Source: Arthrobacter sp. ATA002
Lineage (GTDB): Bacteria > Actinomycetota > Actinomycetes > Actinomycetales > Micrococcaceae
Direction: 5' to 3'
Length of the DNA stretch: 64,000 bases
Assembly (NCBI RefSeq): GCF_026898095.1
Contig: NZ_CP114015.1
Location: forward strand, 2,480,001-2,544,000
Made by a program: the position numbers and the translations under genes. Positions 1-8,958 of this stretch are shown in pieces. Each line of letters opens with the position of its first letter. The first letter of the stretch is position 1. A model generated the notes under the pieces. The model was not told the origin of the DNA and did not search any database. It saw nothing but the letters and a program-made list of their open reading frames with translations.

Positions 1-126
1 GTACGCCACAGTGATGGATTCTCCGTCGGCGTTTTCGCTTCCTCCGCTGCCCTCAGGGGCGCAGCCAGTGGCTCCGAGGGTCAGGATGAGGATGATGGGC
101 ACTGCCCGTGAGATGGACCTTCGCAT
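1..126 (-). CDS. Lipoprotein, N-terminal fragment (gene runs off window)
   Basis: Only the first 42 codons are present. They encode a short basic start (MRRSISR), a hydrophobic helix and a lipobox ending in Cys22 (ATGC), followed by a Gly/Ser/Glu-rich linker. This is a typical type II signal peptide of an exported lipoprotein anchored to the membrane. The linker followed by SITVAY is common in ABC-transporter solute-binding proteins, but the fold is not visible here, so the substrate and even the family are unknown. A clear ribosome binding site (AAAGGAG) lies just upstream of the ATG and supports the start. Confidence 0.7.
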   Translation of the reverse strand, partial: MRRSISRAVPIILILTLGATGCAPEGSGGSENADGESITVAY

Positions 127-238
127 GGTGCTCCTTTGCTCCACTCGGGACCCACTGTGCCTGCGGGAGCGCTCCAAGATGAGCGGCGCCGGGACCGTGG
201 GATACGGCGTCGGACGTGAACTGACGAACGTGCGCATA

Positions 239-267
239 AGTAAAGCGAATGGATAAACTCGTGTCAA
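239..267 (-). promoter_or_regulatory. Putative sigma-70-type promoter of the lipoprotein gene
   Basis: Read on the minus strand, a perfect TTGACA (-35, 262-267) is followed after 17 bases by TTTACT (-10-like, 239-244). It lies about 110 bases upstream of the lipoprotein start in a gene-free stretch. The spacing is ideal and the -35 is consensus; the -10 matches four of six positions. No transcription evidence is available. Confidence 0.45.
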
Positions 268-384
268 TGGTCCGGCGGAGGCGAAAAGGGACTTGTAAGC
301 GGTCTAGCACCTGTTGCACTTGCGGGTGGCCGGCAAAAGTCAGGTCAGTGCCTCACCGGTGGCGGGGCAAGGCGTCAACGGCAG

Positions 385-1137
385 TTACCACGGCTGGTTG
401 GCCGGTCCGACCGTGAACTCATTGACCGTGGTGTCCGGCGGCAGAGCAAGGGCATACGCGACGACGTCGGCCACCCGCCCGGGGGCGATCCCGTACCGCT
501 GATAGAGGGACTGCGCCCCTTCTGCCGTGTCCTTGTCGCTGATCGTGTCCAGCAGTTCCGTGTTGATGGCTGCGGGGTAGATCGTGGCCGTGCGGATGTT
601 CGTTCCCTCGGCGGCTGACTCCATGCGCAGGACTTCCATGAAGTCGCGCAGGAACCACTTGGTGCCGCCGTAGACCGCGCCGCCCGGATAGGCCTTGAGC
701 CCGGCGACGGAGGAGGCGGCAATGACGTGCCCGGACTTCTGGTCAATGAAGGTGGGCAGTACTGCGGCAATGCCGTTGAGCACTCCGTTGACATTCACCG
801 CAACCATCCGGTGCCACTCGTCGGTTTTAAGCGCGGACAGCGGACTGTTGGGCATCAGCCCGGCGTTGAGGAAGACGGCGTCCAGGCCACCGAATGCCTT
901 CTGCGCCAGCTGCACGATCTCATCGTTCTCCGCCTGGACAGTGACATCCAGGCTTTGGCTGACCGCTTCGCCGCCGTTGTCCCGGATCTGCGTGACGATC
1001 CGGTCCAGCTTGTCCCGGCGCCGGGCGCCGAGCACCACCTTGGCGCCCCTGTGTGCGAGCAGTGTCGCGGCCGCCTCACCAATTCCCGATGATGCTCCCG
1101 TGATGACAACGACTTTCCCGGCGATGTTGCTGGCCAT
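385..1137 (-). CDS. SDR family NAD(P)-dependent oxidoreductase
   Basis: A 250-aa classical short-chain dehydrogenase. The Rossmann cofactor motif TGASSGIG is at residues 13-20, NAG at 91-93, the catalytic serine near 142-143 and YGGTK (catalytic Tyr156 and Lys160) is present, so the enzyme should be active. The ARRRDK stretch after the second strand suggests NADP preference. The best-known relatives are clan members related to serine 3-dehydrogenase/YdfG, but the substrate cannot be read from sequence. It is monocistronic, with its own start in good context, and its 3' end faces the partial lipoprotein gene across a roughly 260-base gap. Confidence 0.88.
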   Translation of the reverse strand: MASNIAGKVVVITGASSGIGEAAATLLAHRGAKVVLGARRRDKLDRIVTQIRDNGGEAVSQSLDVTVQAENDEIVQLAQKAFGGLDAVFLNAGLMPNSPLSALKTDEWHRMVAVNVNGVLNGIAAVLPTFIDQKSGHVIAASSVAGLKAYPGGAVYGGTKWFLRDFMEVLRMESAAEGTNIRTATIYPAAINTELLDTISDKDTAEGAQSLYQRYGIAPGRVADVVAYALALPPDTTVNEFTVGPANQPW

Positions 1138-1341
1138 GGTGAATCCTCATTTCGCTGCAGTCCGTGCCGGCATGCTCACCCGAAGCGGGCGGGCCGTGTA
1201 CGCGGCCCGCACACCGCGTGCCCCCATCAGTCTCCCGTTCCCGCGGTGGCAGCGGGAGGGTGGAGTGGCAGAATTGTTTCTGCCGAAATCCGCCGGCTCC
1301 ACCCAACCGACACCGCTCAATAAGCAAATCGAGGCCGCATA

Positions 1342-1920
1342 GTGACCAATGACTCCATCCCGTCCGGACACACCGAACGTCCCGAACCCACGCCGGTTCC
1401 CAACGCGGGCCGCGCGCTCACCGTATGGGAGGACGGCGTTCGGCTGGACTTCACCTTTGACGACTGTATGAAATACCACGGCCCGGGCTTCCCCGGCGGT
1501 GTCGCGCATGCCTTCGCTGCGCTTGGCCGGGCGCTGCCGGAACTCGCCGCCCGCACCCCGGGCGGCCGGGTCGAGCGCCGCGGCATCCGGGTCCGCACTC
1601 CCTTCGGCGGTCCCGGCGCGCGGGACGCCTTCGAGCTGGTGACCCGCGCGGTCACCGGGAACCGTTATGCCGTGCTGCCGGAGCTCGCCCACCCCGAGCG
1701 CGGGAACACCCTGGCCCGCTATGTGTTCGAGCTGAGCGCCGGGGATGCCCGGGTCACCTGTGTGCTCCGCGACGACGGCATTGTCGCCGACGAATTCATC
1801 GAGCTCACAGCTAGGCCGGACAAAACGGCGGCAGAACTGGCCCACTTGGAGGTCCTCAAGGTTCAAATGCGCGACCGGATTCTCGAGCGGGACCCGGACC
1901 GGGTCTACGACGTGGAGTGA
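1342..1920 (+). CDS. Uncharacterised protein with faint FmdE-like features
   Basis: A 192-aa soluble protein starting with GTG, with no signal peptide or membrane segment. I do not recognise it firmly. Its centre (CMKYHGPGFPGGVAHA, then GARDAFELVTRA about 60 residues later) has the spacing and flavour of FmdE-type domains, which carry an HGH-CPG motif followed by a CxxDA-like motif, but the cysteines typical of that family are mostly absent. It could be a diverged, metal-free relative or an unrelated conserved actinobacterial protein. It is transcribed alone, divergent from the upstream SDR gene. Confidence 0.6.
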   Translation: MTNDSIPSGHTERPEPTPVPNAGRALTVWEDGVRLDFTFDDCMKYHGPGFPGGVAHAFAALGRALPELAARTPGGRVERRGIRVRTPFGGPGARDAFELVTRAVTGNRYAVLPELAHPERGNTLARYVFELSAGDARVTCVLRDDGIVADEFIELTARPDKTAAELAHLEVLKVQMRDRILERDPDRVYDVE

Positions 1921-1959
1921 CCGCCGCCGCCGAGCCTTGCAGTTCCTTCCGGAAGCCGG

Positions 1960-2669
1960 TCAGCGCACCGTGGCCGGACGCAGCAGCAGCCACGTTCCGG
2001 CGGCGGAAAGCCCCACTGCACCCACTGCCGCGGCCGTAAGCCACCAGAGCTGGAAGACGGCGGCGATTGCGGCCGCCTGAGGCACCAGGACGATTGCTGC
2101 TACGGCCAGGGCGAGGACGACGCCGCCGGCGATGAGCTGGGGGCCGAGCGATCCAAAGCGCACCCAGGCCGCGGCAAAGACTCCGCCGATGGTGAGGGTG
2201 GCGAGGACGCCGAAGAAGACGATCGGCAGCAGGCGCAAAATGTCGCCGCCGCCGAGAACGTAGATGTCAAAGATATAGAAGCCGGCGAACCAGTGGTTCG
2301 TGGCGGTCTCCACAGCAGTGAGCACAGCCAGGATCAGGGCCACGTAGGCGGCGGTCATCGCGTTCCAGATGAGCGTCCCGGCAACGAAGGCCCGCCGGGT
2401 TGCACCCAGAGCCAGTGCGAACGGAAAAGTGGTGCCGACGCTCGCCACGCCGAGGTAGCCGAAGAATCCCAGCAAGGCGTAGACAATTCCGGGATTGCTT
2501 GAGATCCCTGGATCCATTCCGCGCTGCCCGGCTGGCTGCCGGAGCGCCAGAAGATCAGCGCGATCAGCACGGAGATGACCGCGACGACCGCGGCGATCAC
2601 GAGCGGCACGATAAAGGTTTCGGTCCGCCGGTTCAGGTGAATCCTGACGGTCGGGATGACGGCGTTCAT
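1960..2669 (-). CDS. ABC transporter membrane subunit (frame broken once)
   Basis: The membrane partner of the ABC ATPase immediately upstream; its ATG overlaps the ATPase stop codon by four bases (ATGA). The first frame gives an N-terminus with one long hydrophobic helix after MNAVIPTVRIHLNRR. The reading then switches frame near 2505-2515, after WIQG, and continues as GISSNPGIVYALLGFFGYLGV with five more predicted helices to the end. The corrected protein is about 236 aa with six helices, like YtrC/D- or Yhc-type permeases next to YtrA regulators. The break is a one-base difference and is probably an assembly error. Substrate unknown; export of cell-wall-active compounds is the usual guess for such operons. 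Confidence 0.75.
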
Positions 2670-3570
2670 GCGTGTGCCTCTTTCCTGCCGTGGACCGGTT
2701 CCGGCGCATCGGCTCCGAACCCGGCGACGAGATCCGGCAGGGTTGCCGGCGAAACGCTGGCTCCGAGCGCCTGCGCCTGGGCCCGGAAGCCGTCGTCGGC
2801 CGCTCCGCTGATGGTGGCTGATTTCAGGGTGCCGACCGCGTGCGAAAGCAGGACCGTCCGGCCCTCCGCGAGCCGTTCGACAGCCTCCGCGGAACCGCTG
2901 ACGGTGAAGGCAAGGCCTGGAACTTCTTCACTGGCGCAGTTCACGCGCACCCTGCCGCGGTCAATGATCGCCACCCGGTCAAAGAGGGCTTCGGATTCCT
3001 CGATGAGGTGGGTGGAGAGGACGACGGTACGGGGGTGTTCCGTGTAATCACGGAGAAGAACGTTGTGAAAGAGCGCCCTCGCTGTGACGTCAAGGCCGAG
3101 GTAGGGCTCGTCCAGCAGCGTGAGGGGCGCCCGGGAAGCCAGGGCCAGAACAATCGCGACGGAGGAAAGCTGTCCCCGGGAGAACTTCTTGACCGGGGTC
3201 CTGCCCGGAATACGGAATCCTCCACCAGTTCCGCGGCAATGTCCGCGTTCCAGTTCGGCGCGAACTCGGGGGCAATCCGCAGCACATGGTGCAGCCGGTA
3301 GCTGTCCGGATACCGCTGGTTGTCGCGGATGAAGCTGATCCCGGACAGGGCCGCCCGGTTTTCAAAGGGATTCTGCCCGAACACTTCCACCGTGCCCGCA
3401 CTGGGCCGGTCCTGGCCGGCGAGGATCGACATGATCGTCGTTTTGCCGGCACCGTTCCTGCCGAGGAGCCCGCAGATGGAACCTTCCGGCACGGCGAGCG
3501 TGACGTCGTCCAGCGCCCTGGAGCGGCCGAAGACCCGGCTCACGGAGCGGATATCGATTGCAGTGGTCAT
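2666..3570 (-). CDS. ABC transporter ATP-binding protein (frame broken once)
   Basis: The cytoplasmic ATPase of the GntR-ABC-permease operon. Walker A GRNGAGKT is at residues 37-44. After VFRAGPR the frame shifts near 3200-3215, in a CCCC run, and the other frame continues with VKKFSRGQLSSVAIVLALAS (signature region), LTLLDEP (Walker B) and STHLIEE (H-loop), then a C-terminal regulatory stretch to the stop. The corrected length is about 301 aa, normal for YtrB-like ATPases. The signature is SRGQ rather than the usual SGGQ, as in other members of this subfamily. The start overlaps the stop of the gntR gene (ATGA), showing translational coupling. Confidence 0.82.
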
Positions 3571-3928
3571 GCCGGATCCTGTTCGTCGTCAATCATCGAA
3601 TGCAGCTCGGCGGCCGGGATCTCGAGGACCGCAGCTTCCCGAAGAAGCGGCTGCAGGTACTGTTTCCGGAACTCATCGCGCCGGCGGGTGAGGAGGATCT
3701 TCCGCGCTCCGGTTGCGACAAACATCCCGATGCCCCGTTTTTGTAGAGCACGCCCAGGTCAACGAGCATGTTCACGCCTTTGCTCGCGGTGGCGGGGTTC
3801 ATTTGGTGAAACACGGCGAAGTCGGTGGCCGAGGGTACCGCGGTCTCTTCGGGATAGCTTCCCGCCACGATGTCGTCAGCGATCTTCGCAGCGAGCTGCT
3901 GGAAGATCGGCCCTTCTCCGGTGAACAT
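3567..3928 (-). CDS. GntR-family regulator, YtrA type (frame broken once)
   Basis: A roughly 120-aa transcriptional repressor with an N-terminal winged helix (PIFQQLAAKIADDIVAGSYP, then VPSATDFAVFHQMNPATASKG) and only a short C-terminal tail, the YtrA architecture that lacks a large ligand domain. The frame breaks after LYK at a run of five T bases (3738-3742). Adding one base restores the family-typical KRGIGMFVATGARK and carries the protein to a stop overlapping the ATPase start. The ATG at 3928 was chosen because the upstream extension runs through the operator palindrome. It probably represses its own operon. Confidence 0.82.
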
Positions 3929-3940
3929 GGGACCAACGTA

Positions 3941-3962
3941 GTCCATTAGTGGACTAATGGAC
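3941..3962. promoter_or_regulatory. Perfect inverted repeat, probable YtrA-type operator
   Basis: Two 10-base arms, GTCCATTAGT and ACTAATGGAC, are perfectly complementary and separated by two bases. The palindrome sits 12 bases upstream of the gntR start codon, where YtrA-type regulators place their autoregulatory site. It would cover the promoter or leader of the operon. That this regulator binds it is an inference from position and symmetry. Confidence 0.75.
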
Positions 3963-4102
3963 AGGGGTACCGGAGACAAATTCTTGGAACCCGTTGCCGG
4001 CATTGTCGAAATTCCGTCCGCTGCTTCGTCCACGGGGTGAATGCAGCCACAATGGCTGTGTTGCTGGAGACCCAGTCAATGCAGGAGAACTAGGAGACCG
4101 TC

Positions 4103-4509
4103 ATGGCCAAGTATTTGCTGCTTAAGCACTACCGCGGCGCACCGGCACCCCTGAATGACGTGCCGATGGACCAGTGGACGCCCGATGAGGTTTCGGCCCA
4201 CATGCAGTTCATGCAGGATTTCGCCGACCGGCTGCAGGCCAGCGGCGAGTACATCGACGGGCAGGCCGTCGCACCGGAAGGCACCTTTGTGCGGTACGAC
4301 GGCGAGGGCCGGCCGCCGGTGACGGACGGCCCCTTCGCGGAAACCAAGGACCTGATCGCCGGCTGGATGGTGATCGACGTCGATGACTATGACCGCGCCC
4401 TCACACTCGCCGGAGAACTCTCCGCTGCCCCGGCGGCAGGAGGAAGCCGCTGCACGAATGGATCGAGCTGCGCCCGTTCCTTGCGCAGCCCATGACCATC
4501 ACGGAGTAA
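4103..4509 (+). CDS. YCII-related DGPF-domain protein (frame broken once)
   Basis: A small soluble alpha/beta-barrel protein with the hallmark DGPFAETKDLIAGW segment of the YCII/DGPF family. The frame breaks near 4437, after AGELSAAP; the other frame completes the domain with KPLHEWIELRPFL and a stop at 4507-4509, for a corrected length of about 135 aa. Genes of this family regularly neighbour ECF42 sigma factors, as here, where the sigma gene follows within 40 bases. The biochemical role of DGPF proteins is unclear; they may sense or process a small molecule controlling the sigma factor, or be its target gene. Confidence 0.85.
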
Positions 4510-4545
4510 GCGCTCCCACGAGGAACGCCCGTGGAGGAGAAACCA

Positions 4546-5684
4546 GTGGACGAAAACCTGCTGCGGAGCCTCACCCCGCAGGTGACCGCCGTCCTCGTCC
4601 GCCGCGGAGCGGATTTCGCAGCGGCCGAGGACGCGGTGCAGGACGCCCTGATCGAAGCCCTGCGGATTTGGCCGGAGAACCCGCCGCGGGAGCCCAGGGC
4701 CTGGCTCGTCACTGCTGCCTGGCGGAAATTCCTGGATATGGCCCGGGCACAGTCCGCCCGGAGCCGCCGTGAGCTCACGGTCGACGCCGAACCTCCGCCG
4801 GGCAGCGCGGGCGGCACCGATGACACGCTGCAGCTGTATTTCCTGTGTGCCCATCCGACCCTGCCCCCGTCGTCGGCCGTGGCCCTGACCCTGCGGGCGG
4901 TTGGCGGGCTGACTACCCGGCAGATCGCCGCCGCCTATCTGGTAGGGGAAGCGACGATGGCACAGCGCATCAGCCGGGCCAAACGCACCGTCTCCGGTGT
5001 CCGGTTTGATTCCCCCGGCGAGGTGGCTACCGTGCTGCGCACCCTGTACCTGGTCCTTAATGAGGGCTACTCGGGCGACGTGGATCTGGCCGCCGAAGCC
5101 ATCCGACTCACCCGGCAGCTGGCCGCCCGCATCGACCATCCCGAGGTCCAGGGGCTGCTGGCCCTGATGCTCCTCCACCACGCGCGCCGCCCGGCAAGGA
5201 TCGACAACGCCGGCCGGCTGGTGCCGCTGGGCGAGCAGGACCGCAGCCGCTGGGACACCGGCCTGATCTCCGAAGGGGTGCGCATCCTGGAGCAGGCCCT
5301 GGCCCGGGACCGGCTGGGCGAATACCAGGCGCAGGCCGCCGTGGCGGCCCTGCACGCTGACGCGCTAACAGCCGCGGAAACGGACTGGCCGCAGATCGTG
5401 GAATGGTATGACGAGCTGGTCCGGCTCACCGGCAGCCCGGTCGCGCAGCTGAACCGCGCCGTCGCCCTCGGGGAGGCGGACGGGCCGCGCGCCGGGCTGG
5501 CCGCGCTGGCGAAACTGGACCCGGCGCTCCCCGGCACACCGCCGCACTGGCGTACCTGCACGAGCGCGGCGACGAGGCCGGAACAGCGGCCCGGCTGTAC
5601 GCGGAGGCGGCATTGGCTGCACCGAACCTGTCCGAGCGGCAGCATCTGGCCCGTCAGGCCGCCCGGCTAAATGCCCGGCATTGA
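4546..5684 (+). CDS. ECF42-type RNA polymerase sigma factor with C-terminal extension (frame broken once)
   Basis: An extracytoplasmic-function-like sigma factor with the long helical C-terminal extension that defines ECF42. Region 2 (FAAAEDAVQDALIEALRIWP) and region 4 (LTTRQIAAAYLVGEATMAQRISRAKR) are clear, followed by about 200 residues of the TPR-like extension (LVLNEGYSG, QGLLALMLLHHARRPAR). The frame breaks near 5545 after DPALPG; the other frame restores AALAYLHERGDEAGTAARLY and the stop at 5682-5684. GTG 4546 was chosen because GGAGGAG lies six bases before it; GTG 4531 in frame is an alternative. No anti-sigma gene is present, as usual for this group. Confidence 0.87.
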
Positions 5685-5701
5685 CACCACCGATCCAGCA
5701 C

Positions 5702-6007
5702 TCAGCCGTTGTCTATGTCGGAAAACAACCCCGTAAATGGTGTTCCGGAGGCCCTGAGCTGACCCATGAGATCAGTCCCGGCAGAGGCTGCCACCGCGGC
5801 GGAGGCGTCGTCGTAACTGTCAAAATACAGATCGAGTGTCCGGTGGGCCGGGGTGGGTGCGCCGTTTTCCTTGGGCCACACCTTGCCGGCTTCGTACCGG
5901 CGCAGCTTCGGCAACTGCTTGGCGGTGTCCTCGATACTCTTGTACGTGGTTTCGAAGGCGGCGGGGTCGGCGGGGTTATCGAAGATGAACGTGATTTTCG
6001 TGGGCAT
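5702..6007 (-). CDS. EthD-like dimeric alpha/beta-barrel protein
   Basis: A 101-aa soluble protein starting MPTKITFIFDNPADPAAFETTY, with KLRRYEAGKVWP in the middle and a paired aromatic YFDSYDDASAAV segment. This is the pattern of EthD/ABM-like small ferredoxin-fold proteins. Family members act in ring-modifying or degradation pathways, often as accessory proteins, and no catalytic residue can be assigned. It lies tail to tail with the ECF42 sigma gene, 17 bases apart, so it is not part of that operon. Confidence 0.72.
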   Translation of the reverse strand: MPTKITFIFDNPADPAAFETTYKSIEDTAKQLPKLRRYEAGKVWPKENGAPTPAHRTLDLYFDSYDDASAAVAASAGTDLMGQLRASGTPFTGLFSDIDNG

Positions 6008-6101
6008 GACGGTGTCCCTTTCGAATCGGTTGGGATGGATTCCTCATTGTGGTGCAGACGGGAGCGGCGGGCCAGAGTAGGCGCGCTGGGAGCAACGCCG
6101 G

Positions 6102-7407
6102 CTACCGGCCCGGTTCAGCTACAACGGCTCCGCGCCGCGCCCAGAGCAGCACCGGAAGCAGCAGCAGCGCCAAAACACCGCCAGCCAGCGCAAGCACGGC
6201 GTAGCTTGTCCCGGCCATCACGACACCGGAGAGCATTCCGCCCCCGGCACCGGCAAGGGCCACCAGGACATCGATCTTGCCCTGGACCCGGGGACGGATG
6301 TCCGGTGCGGTGTTGTCCACCACCAGTGCCGTTCCCGAGATGAGCCCAAAGTTCCAACCGAGCCCCAGCAGCGCCAGCGCAAGAATCAGCAGCCCCAGCG
6401 ATTCCCCGGGGGCCAGAGCCGCAGTAACGCCGGCCAGCAGCAGGGTCAGCCCGGCCGCAGCAGCCATCGGAGTGCGGCCCACCCGGTCCACCAGGGCACC
6501 GGTCACCAGGGACGGCAGATACATCGATCCAATGTGGACTCCAATCACCAGCCCGACGTCGGCCAGGCCGTGGTGGTGGACCCGCATGTGCACCGGCGTC
6601 ATTGTCATGATCGCCACCATCGCAATCTGGGTTAGCACCATCACCGCCGCCCCGACATACACTCCGGCCCCCGGTGCGCCGGCTTCCGTAACCGGCACCG
6701 CAGCGCCCGCGGACGCGGCGCCGTCGCCGTCGTCGGCGGCGGCATTTTCCGCAGCCTGCGGGCCAGGAGGAACGGATCGGGCCGCAGAAACACCAGGAGC
6801 ACGACGCCGGCAGCCAGGTATGCCGCCCCGGCCAGCAGGAAGGGCCCGGCCAACGCGGGAATACCGAGCGCGCCCGCGAGTCCGCCCATGGGCGTGACCA
6901 GGTTCGGGCCGGCCACCGCGCCCAGCGTCGTGGAGACCATCGCGATGCTGATCGCTTTGCCCTCCGGGCCGGAAGCGCCAGATCGGTACCCGCATAGCGG
7001 GCCTGGAGATTGGTTGCAGTGCCTGCCCCGTAGACAAACAGGGCGGCAAACAGCAGGGCAGGACTGCCGACGACGGCAGCCAGGACCACTCCCAGCGCGC
7101 CCAGCCCGCCGGCAGCGAACCCGGCCCCAAGGCCGAGCCTGCGCCCCGACCGCTGGGTCACCCGCCCCACCAGGTAGGCAGTCAGGGCCGAGCCGAGGGT
7201 AAAGAGGCCTGCCGGCAGGCCGGCGAGCCCGTCCGAACCCAGCAGCTCCTGGGCCAGCAGCGCACCGACCGTCACGCCCGCGGCCAGCCCTGCCCCGCCA
7301 AGGATCTGGCTGGCAATAACAACGGTCAGGGTCCGCCGCTGCACCTTGACGCGGACTTCTTCGTCGCCGGCAGGCATTCCCGGCGGATCGCGGGGCACAT
7401 GTTCCAT
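6102..7407 (-). CDS. MFS transporter (frame broken twice)
   Basis: A 12-helix major facilitator permease of about 435 aa after correction. The first frame gives helices 1-5 including the loop motif GRVTQRSGRRLGLG. It breaks near 6970, where GGCCCGG probably lost one G, and resumes as EGKAISIAMVSTTLGAVAGP. A second break near 6720-6735 leads into the last six helices (VMVLTQIAMVAIMTMTPVHM, then LVDRVGRTPM and LGWNFGLISG). The many histidines in HMRVHHHG and the LGWNFG motif are characteristic of an actinobacterial MFS clade of unknown substrate. It could export drugs or metabolites. Confidence 0.8.
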
Positions 7408-7655
7408 GTCCTGAGGATAGTTCGGGAAGTCCTCCGAGGACGCTCGTCATCTTCCTTCCAACGGGATCCGCTGTCCGAAGAGCCCTTGTCCCCGCTCATG
7501 TTTTCAACGGCTGCCCCGCTCCTGAGGGCCGGTGAAGGACCCGCCGGCCACCACCCGTTGCTGCTCCCGCTTTCGCATCCCGCCCTGCCGCAGTAATCAC
7601 CGGCTTGCCAACGGGAAAATGCACGGCTTCTCCGGTTGTGCCTATGCTGAGGTGC

Positions 7656-7859
7656 ATGAACAGAAAGCATGACTACCGTGCAGCCTTCTCCATTCTTGGT
7701 GTGGGATTCCTCAGCGCCGTTGCAGTATTGCTGATACCGGGATTGTTCGAAGAGTTTGGAATAGGCCGTTTCGTCACGATTCTGGGCCTGTTGGCAGGGG
7801 CAGCCTGTTTCGCTGTCGCCGCTACATGGAATCGGCGGCTCATTCAGGAGCAGGGGTAA
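7656..7859 (+). CDS. Small membrane protein, two helices
   Basis: A 67-aa hypothetical protein. The ATG at 7656 is preceded by a GAGGTG ribosome site, and codons upstream of it look non-coding. It has two predicted helices (FSILGVGFLSAVAVLLIPGL and FVTILGLLAGAACFAVAATW) with a basic tail, so it is probably an integral membrane protein. No family was recognised. A long open frame on the other strand overlaps it; the regular alternation of charge and hydrophobic blocks makes this strand the better call. Confidence 0.5.
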   Translation: MNRKHDYRAAFSILGVGFLSAVAVLLIPGLFEEFGIGRFVTILGLLAGAACFAVAATWNRRLIQEQG

Positions 7860-7869
7860 TTCTCCCCTT

Positions 7870-8114
7870 GTCGAGTGTCGCCGCGGGTCACGGATGCCGA
7901 TGCTGACGGCAGGGGGCCGCCGGTATCGCACCGCCTGAGCATCCTGCATGAGGGCGCGAAACATCTCGGTCATATAGACAGCGATACCCGCATATTGCGC
8001 GACGAGGCCTGCCCCGTCCCCCAGCACGGCTCGAACAGGTTCCAGCGCCGGTGTGGACGGGTCCGCGGCGGCCGTGCGCAGCAGCTCCAGACGTTTATGG
8101 CCCGGTGCCGGCAT
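7870..8114 (-). other. Possible short gene or gene remnant after the sigma/membrane-protein pair
   Basis: An ATG 14 bases after the stop of the membrane-protein gene opens a frame whose first 75 codons (HKRLELLRTAAADP, VLGDGAGLVAQYAG, MFRALMQDAQAVRY) have the codon bias of this genome. The frame then decays into low-complexity residues and runs on antisense over the small membrane-protein gene. It may be a short third gene of the operon whose end is hidden by a frame error, or a remnant. No ribosome site is visible and no family was recognised. Confidence 0.25.
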
Positions 8115-8128
8115 TGGGGCACGTGATC

Positions 8129-8958
8129 CTAGAAGCTGAGTTCCTGGATCCCGGTGGTTCCGTCACGATAGGTCAGCACCACGGTGCTGCCACCGTCAGA
8201 CGCATCTTGGAGTTCGTCTCCCGGCAGCCAAAATGCGAATTGTCCTTTGGATACGGTCGCTGTCACTTCCTCGCCGGTAATGCTGGTGTACGTTACGCCC
8301 ACGACGTCGTCGCCGGCGCGTCCTGAAGCCACCGAGATGGGTTTGTTCATGATCATCCCGGTTCCCAGCTGCGTCGGTTTCAGGGATCGGGGGCCGGGAT
8401 CGGTCTCGGCACCGAGCTTTCCGATGGAACCGATCATGCCTTTATCGAACCACGGCGCTGAAGCATCCGTAATGCATGTCGCTTCGAAACCGCCCGGGCC
8501 TGCGAGGACGACAGTCATCCATGCTCCGCGGCGTTCCGCGACGGCCACTTCCGCGGCGGCAAGGTCATCCGAGTACATGCCGTCGCCGGTGCTTTCATTC
8601 GCGTCCAAGCAGTCCGTGACGGCGTCATCGCGGTCCGTTCCGCTCAGGGATACGGGGTTCGCGGTCCACGTAGCGAAAGCTCGATCACCGCCTGTGAGGG
8701 CGGGGACGACGAGCAGTCCGGCAGTCGTGGCGGCCACCAACCCTCCCAGGACGATGGCCCGGCGACGGCGGTCGAACGTGCCGGGCTTCTGCCCGGGGCC
8801 CGAATGGCGTTTCCCTTCGCAGCGGGCGCCGCCGATGCAGGGTTTTGGGAGAGAATCCGCTCGAGGTCAGCCTGCGAGCGCGCCGCACGGGCCGGCGGCG
8901 CTTCCCTGGAAGCGTCCATAGTTCGCAGCAGTGCGTCGATGTCCTGGTCACGTGTCAC
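8129..8958 (-). CDS. Single-pass membrane protein partner of ECF sigma factor, possible anti-sigma (frame broken once)
   Basis: Its ATG overlaps the sigma factor stop by four bases, the usual arrangement of a sigma and its regulator. The N-terminus (MTRDQDIDALLRTMDASREAPPARAARSQADLERIL) resembles the cytoplasmic tail of CU044-type partner proteins. The frame breaks near 8790-8800 (GGGCCCCGGG) and resumes as GQKPGTFDRRRRAIVLGGLV with a single transmembrane helix. About 180 exported residues follow, with two cysteines (TDCLD, ATCIT) and no recognisable domain. Corrected length is about 276 aa. The zinc anti-sigma motif is absent. An anti-sigma or extracellular sensor role is inferred from position only. 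Confidence 0.68.

Noticed and set aside
2505..5550. Programmed frameshifting as an explanation of the many frame breaks
   Set aside because: The breaks lack slippery heptamers and downstream structures, occur in unrelated genes and are nearly all single-base losses at homopolymers.
7399..7596. A 65-codon plus-strand frame before the small membrane protein
   Set aside because: It overlaps the MFS gene start, has low-complexity Ser/Pro/Leu content and no ribosome site.
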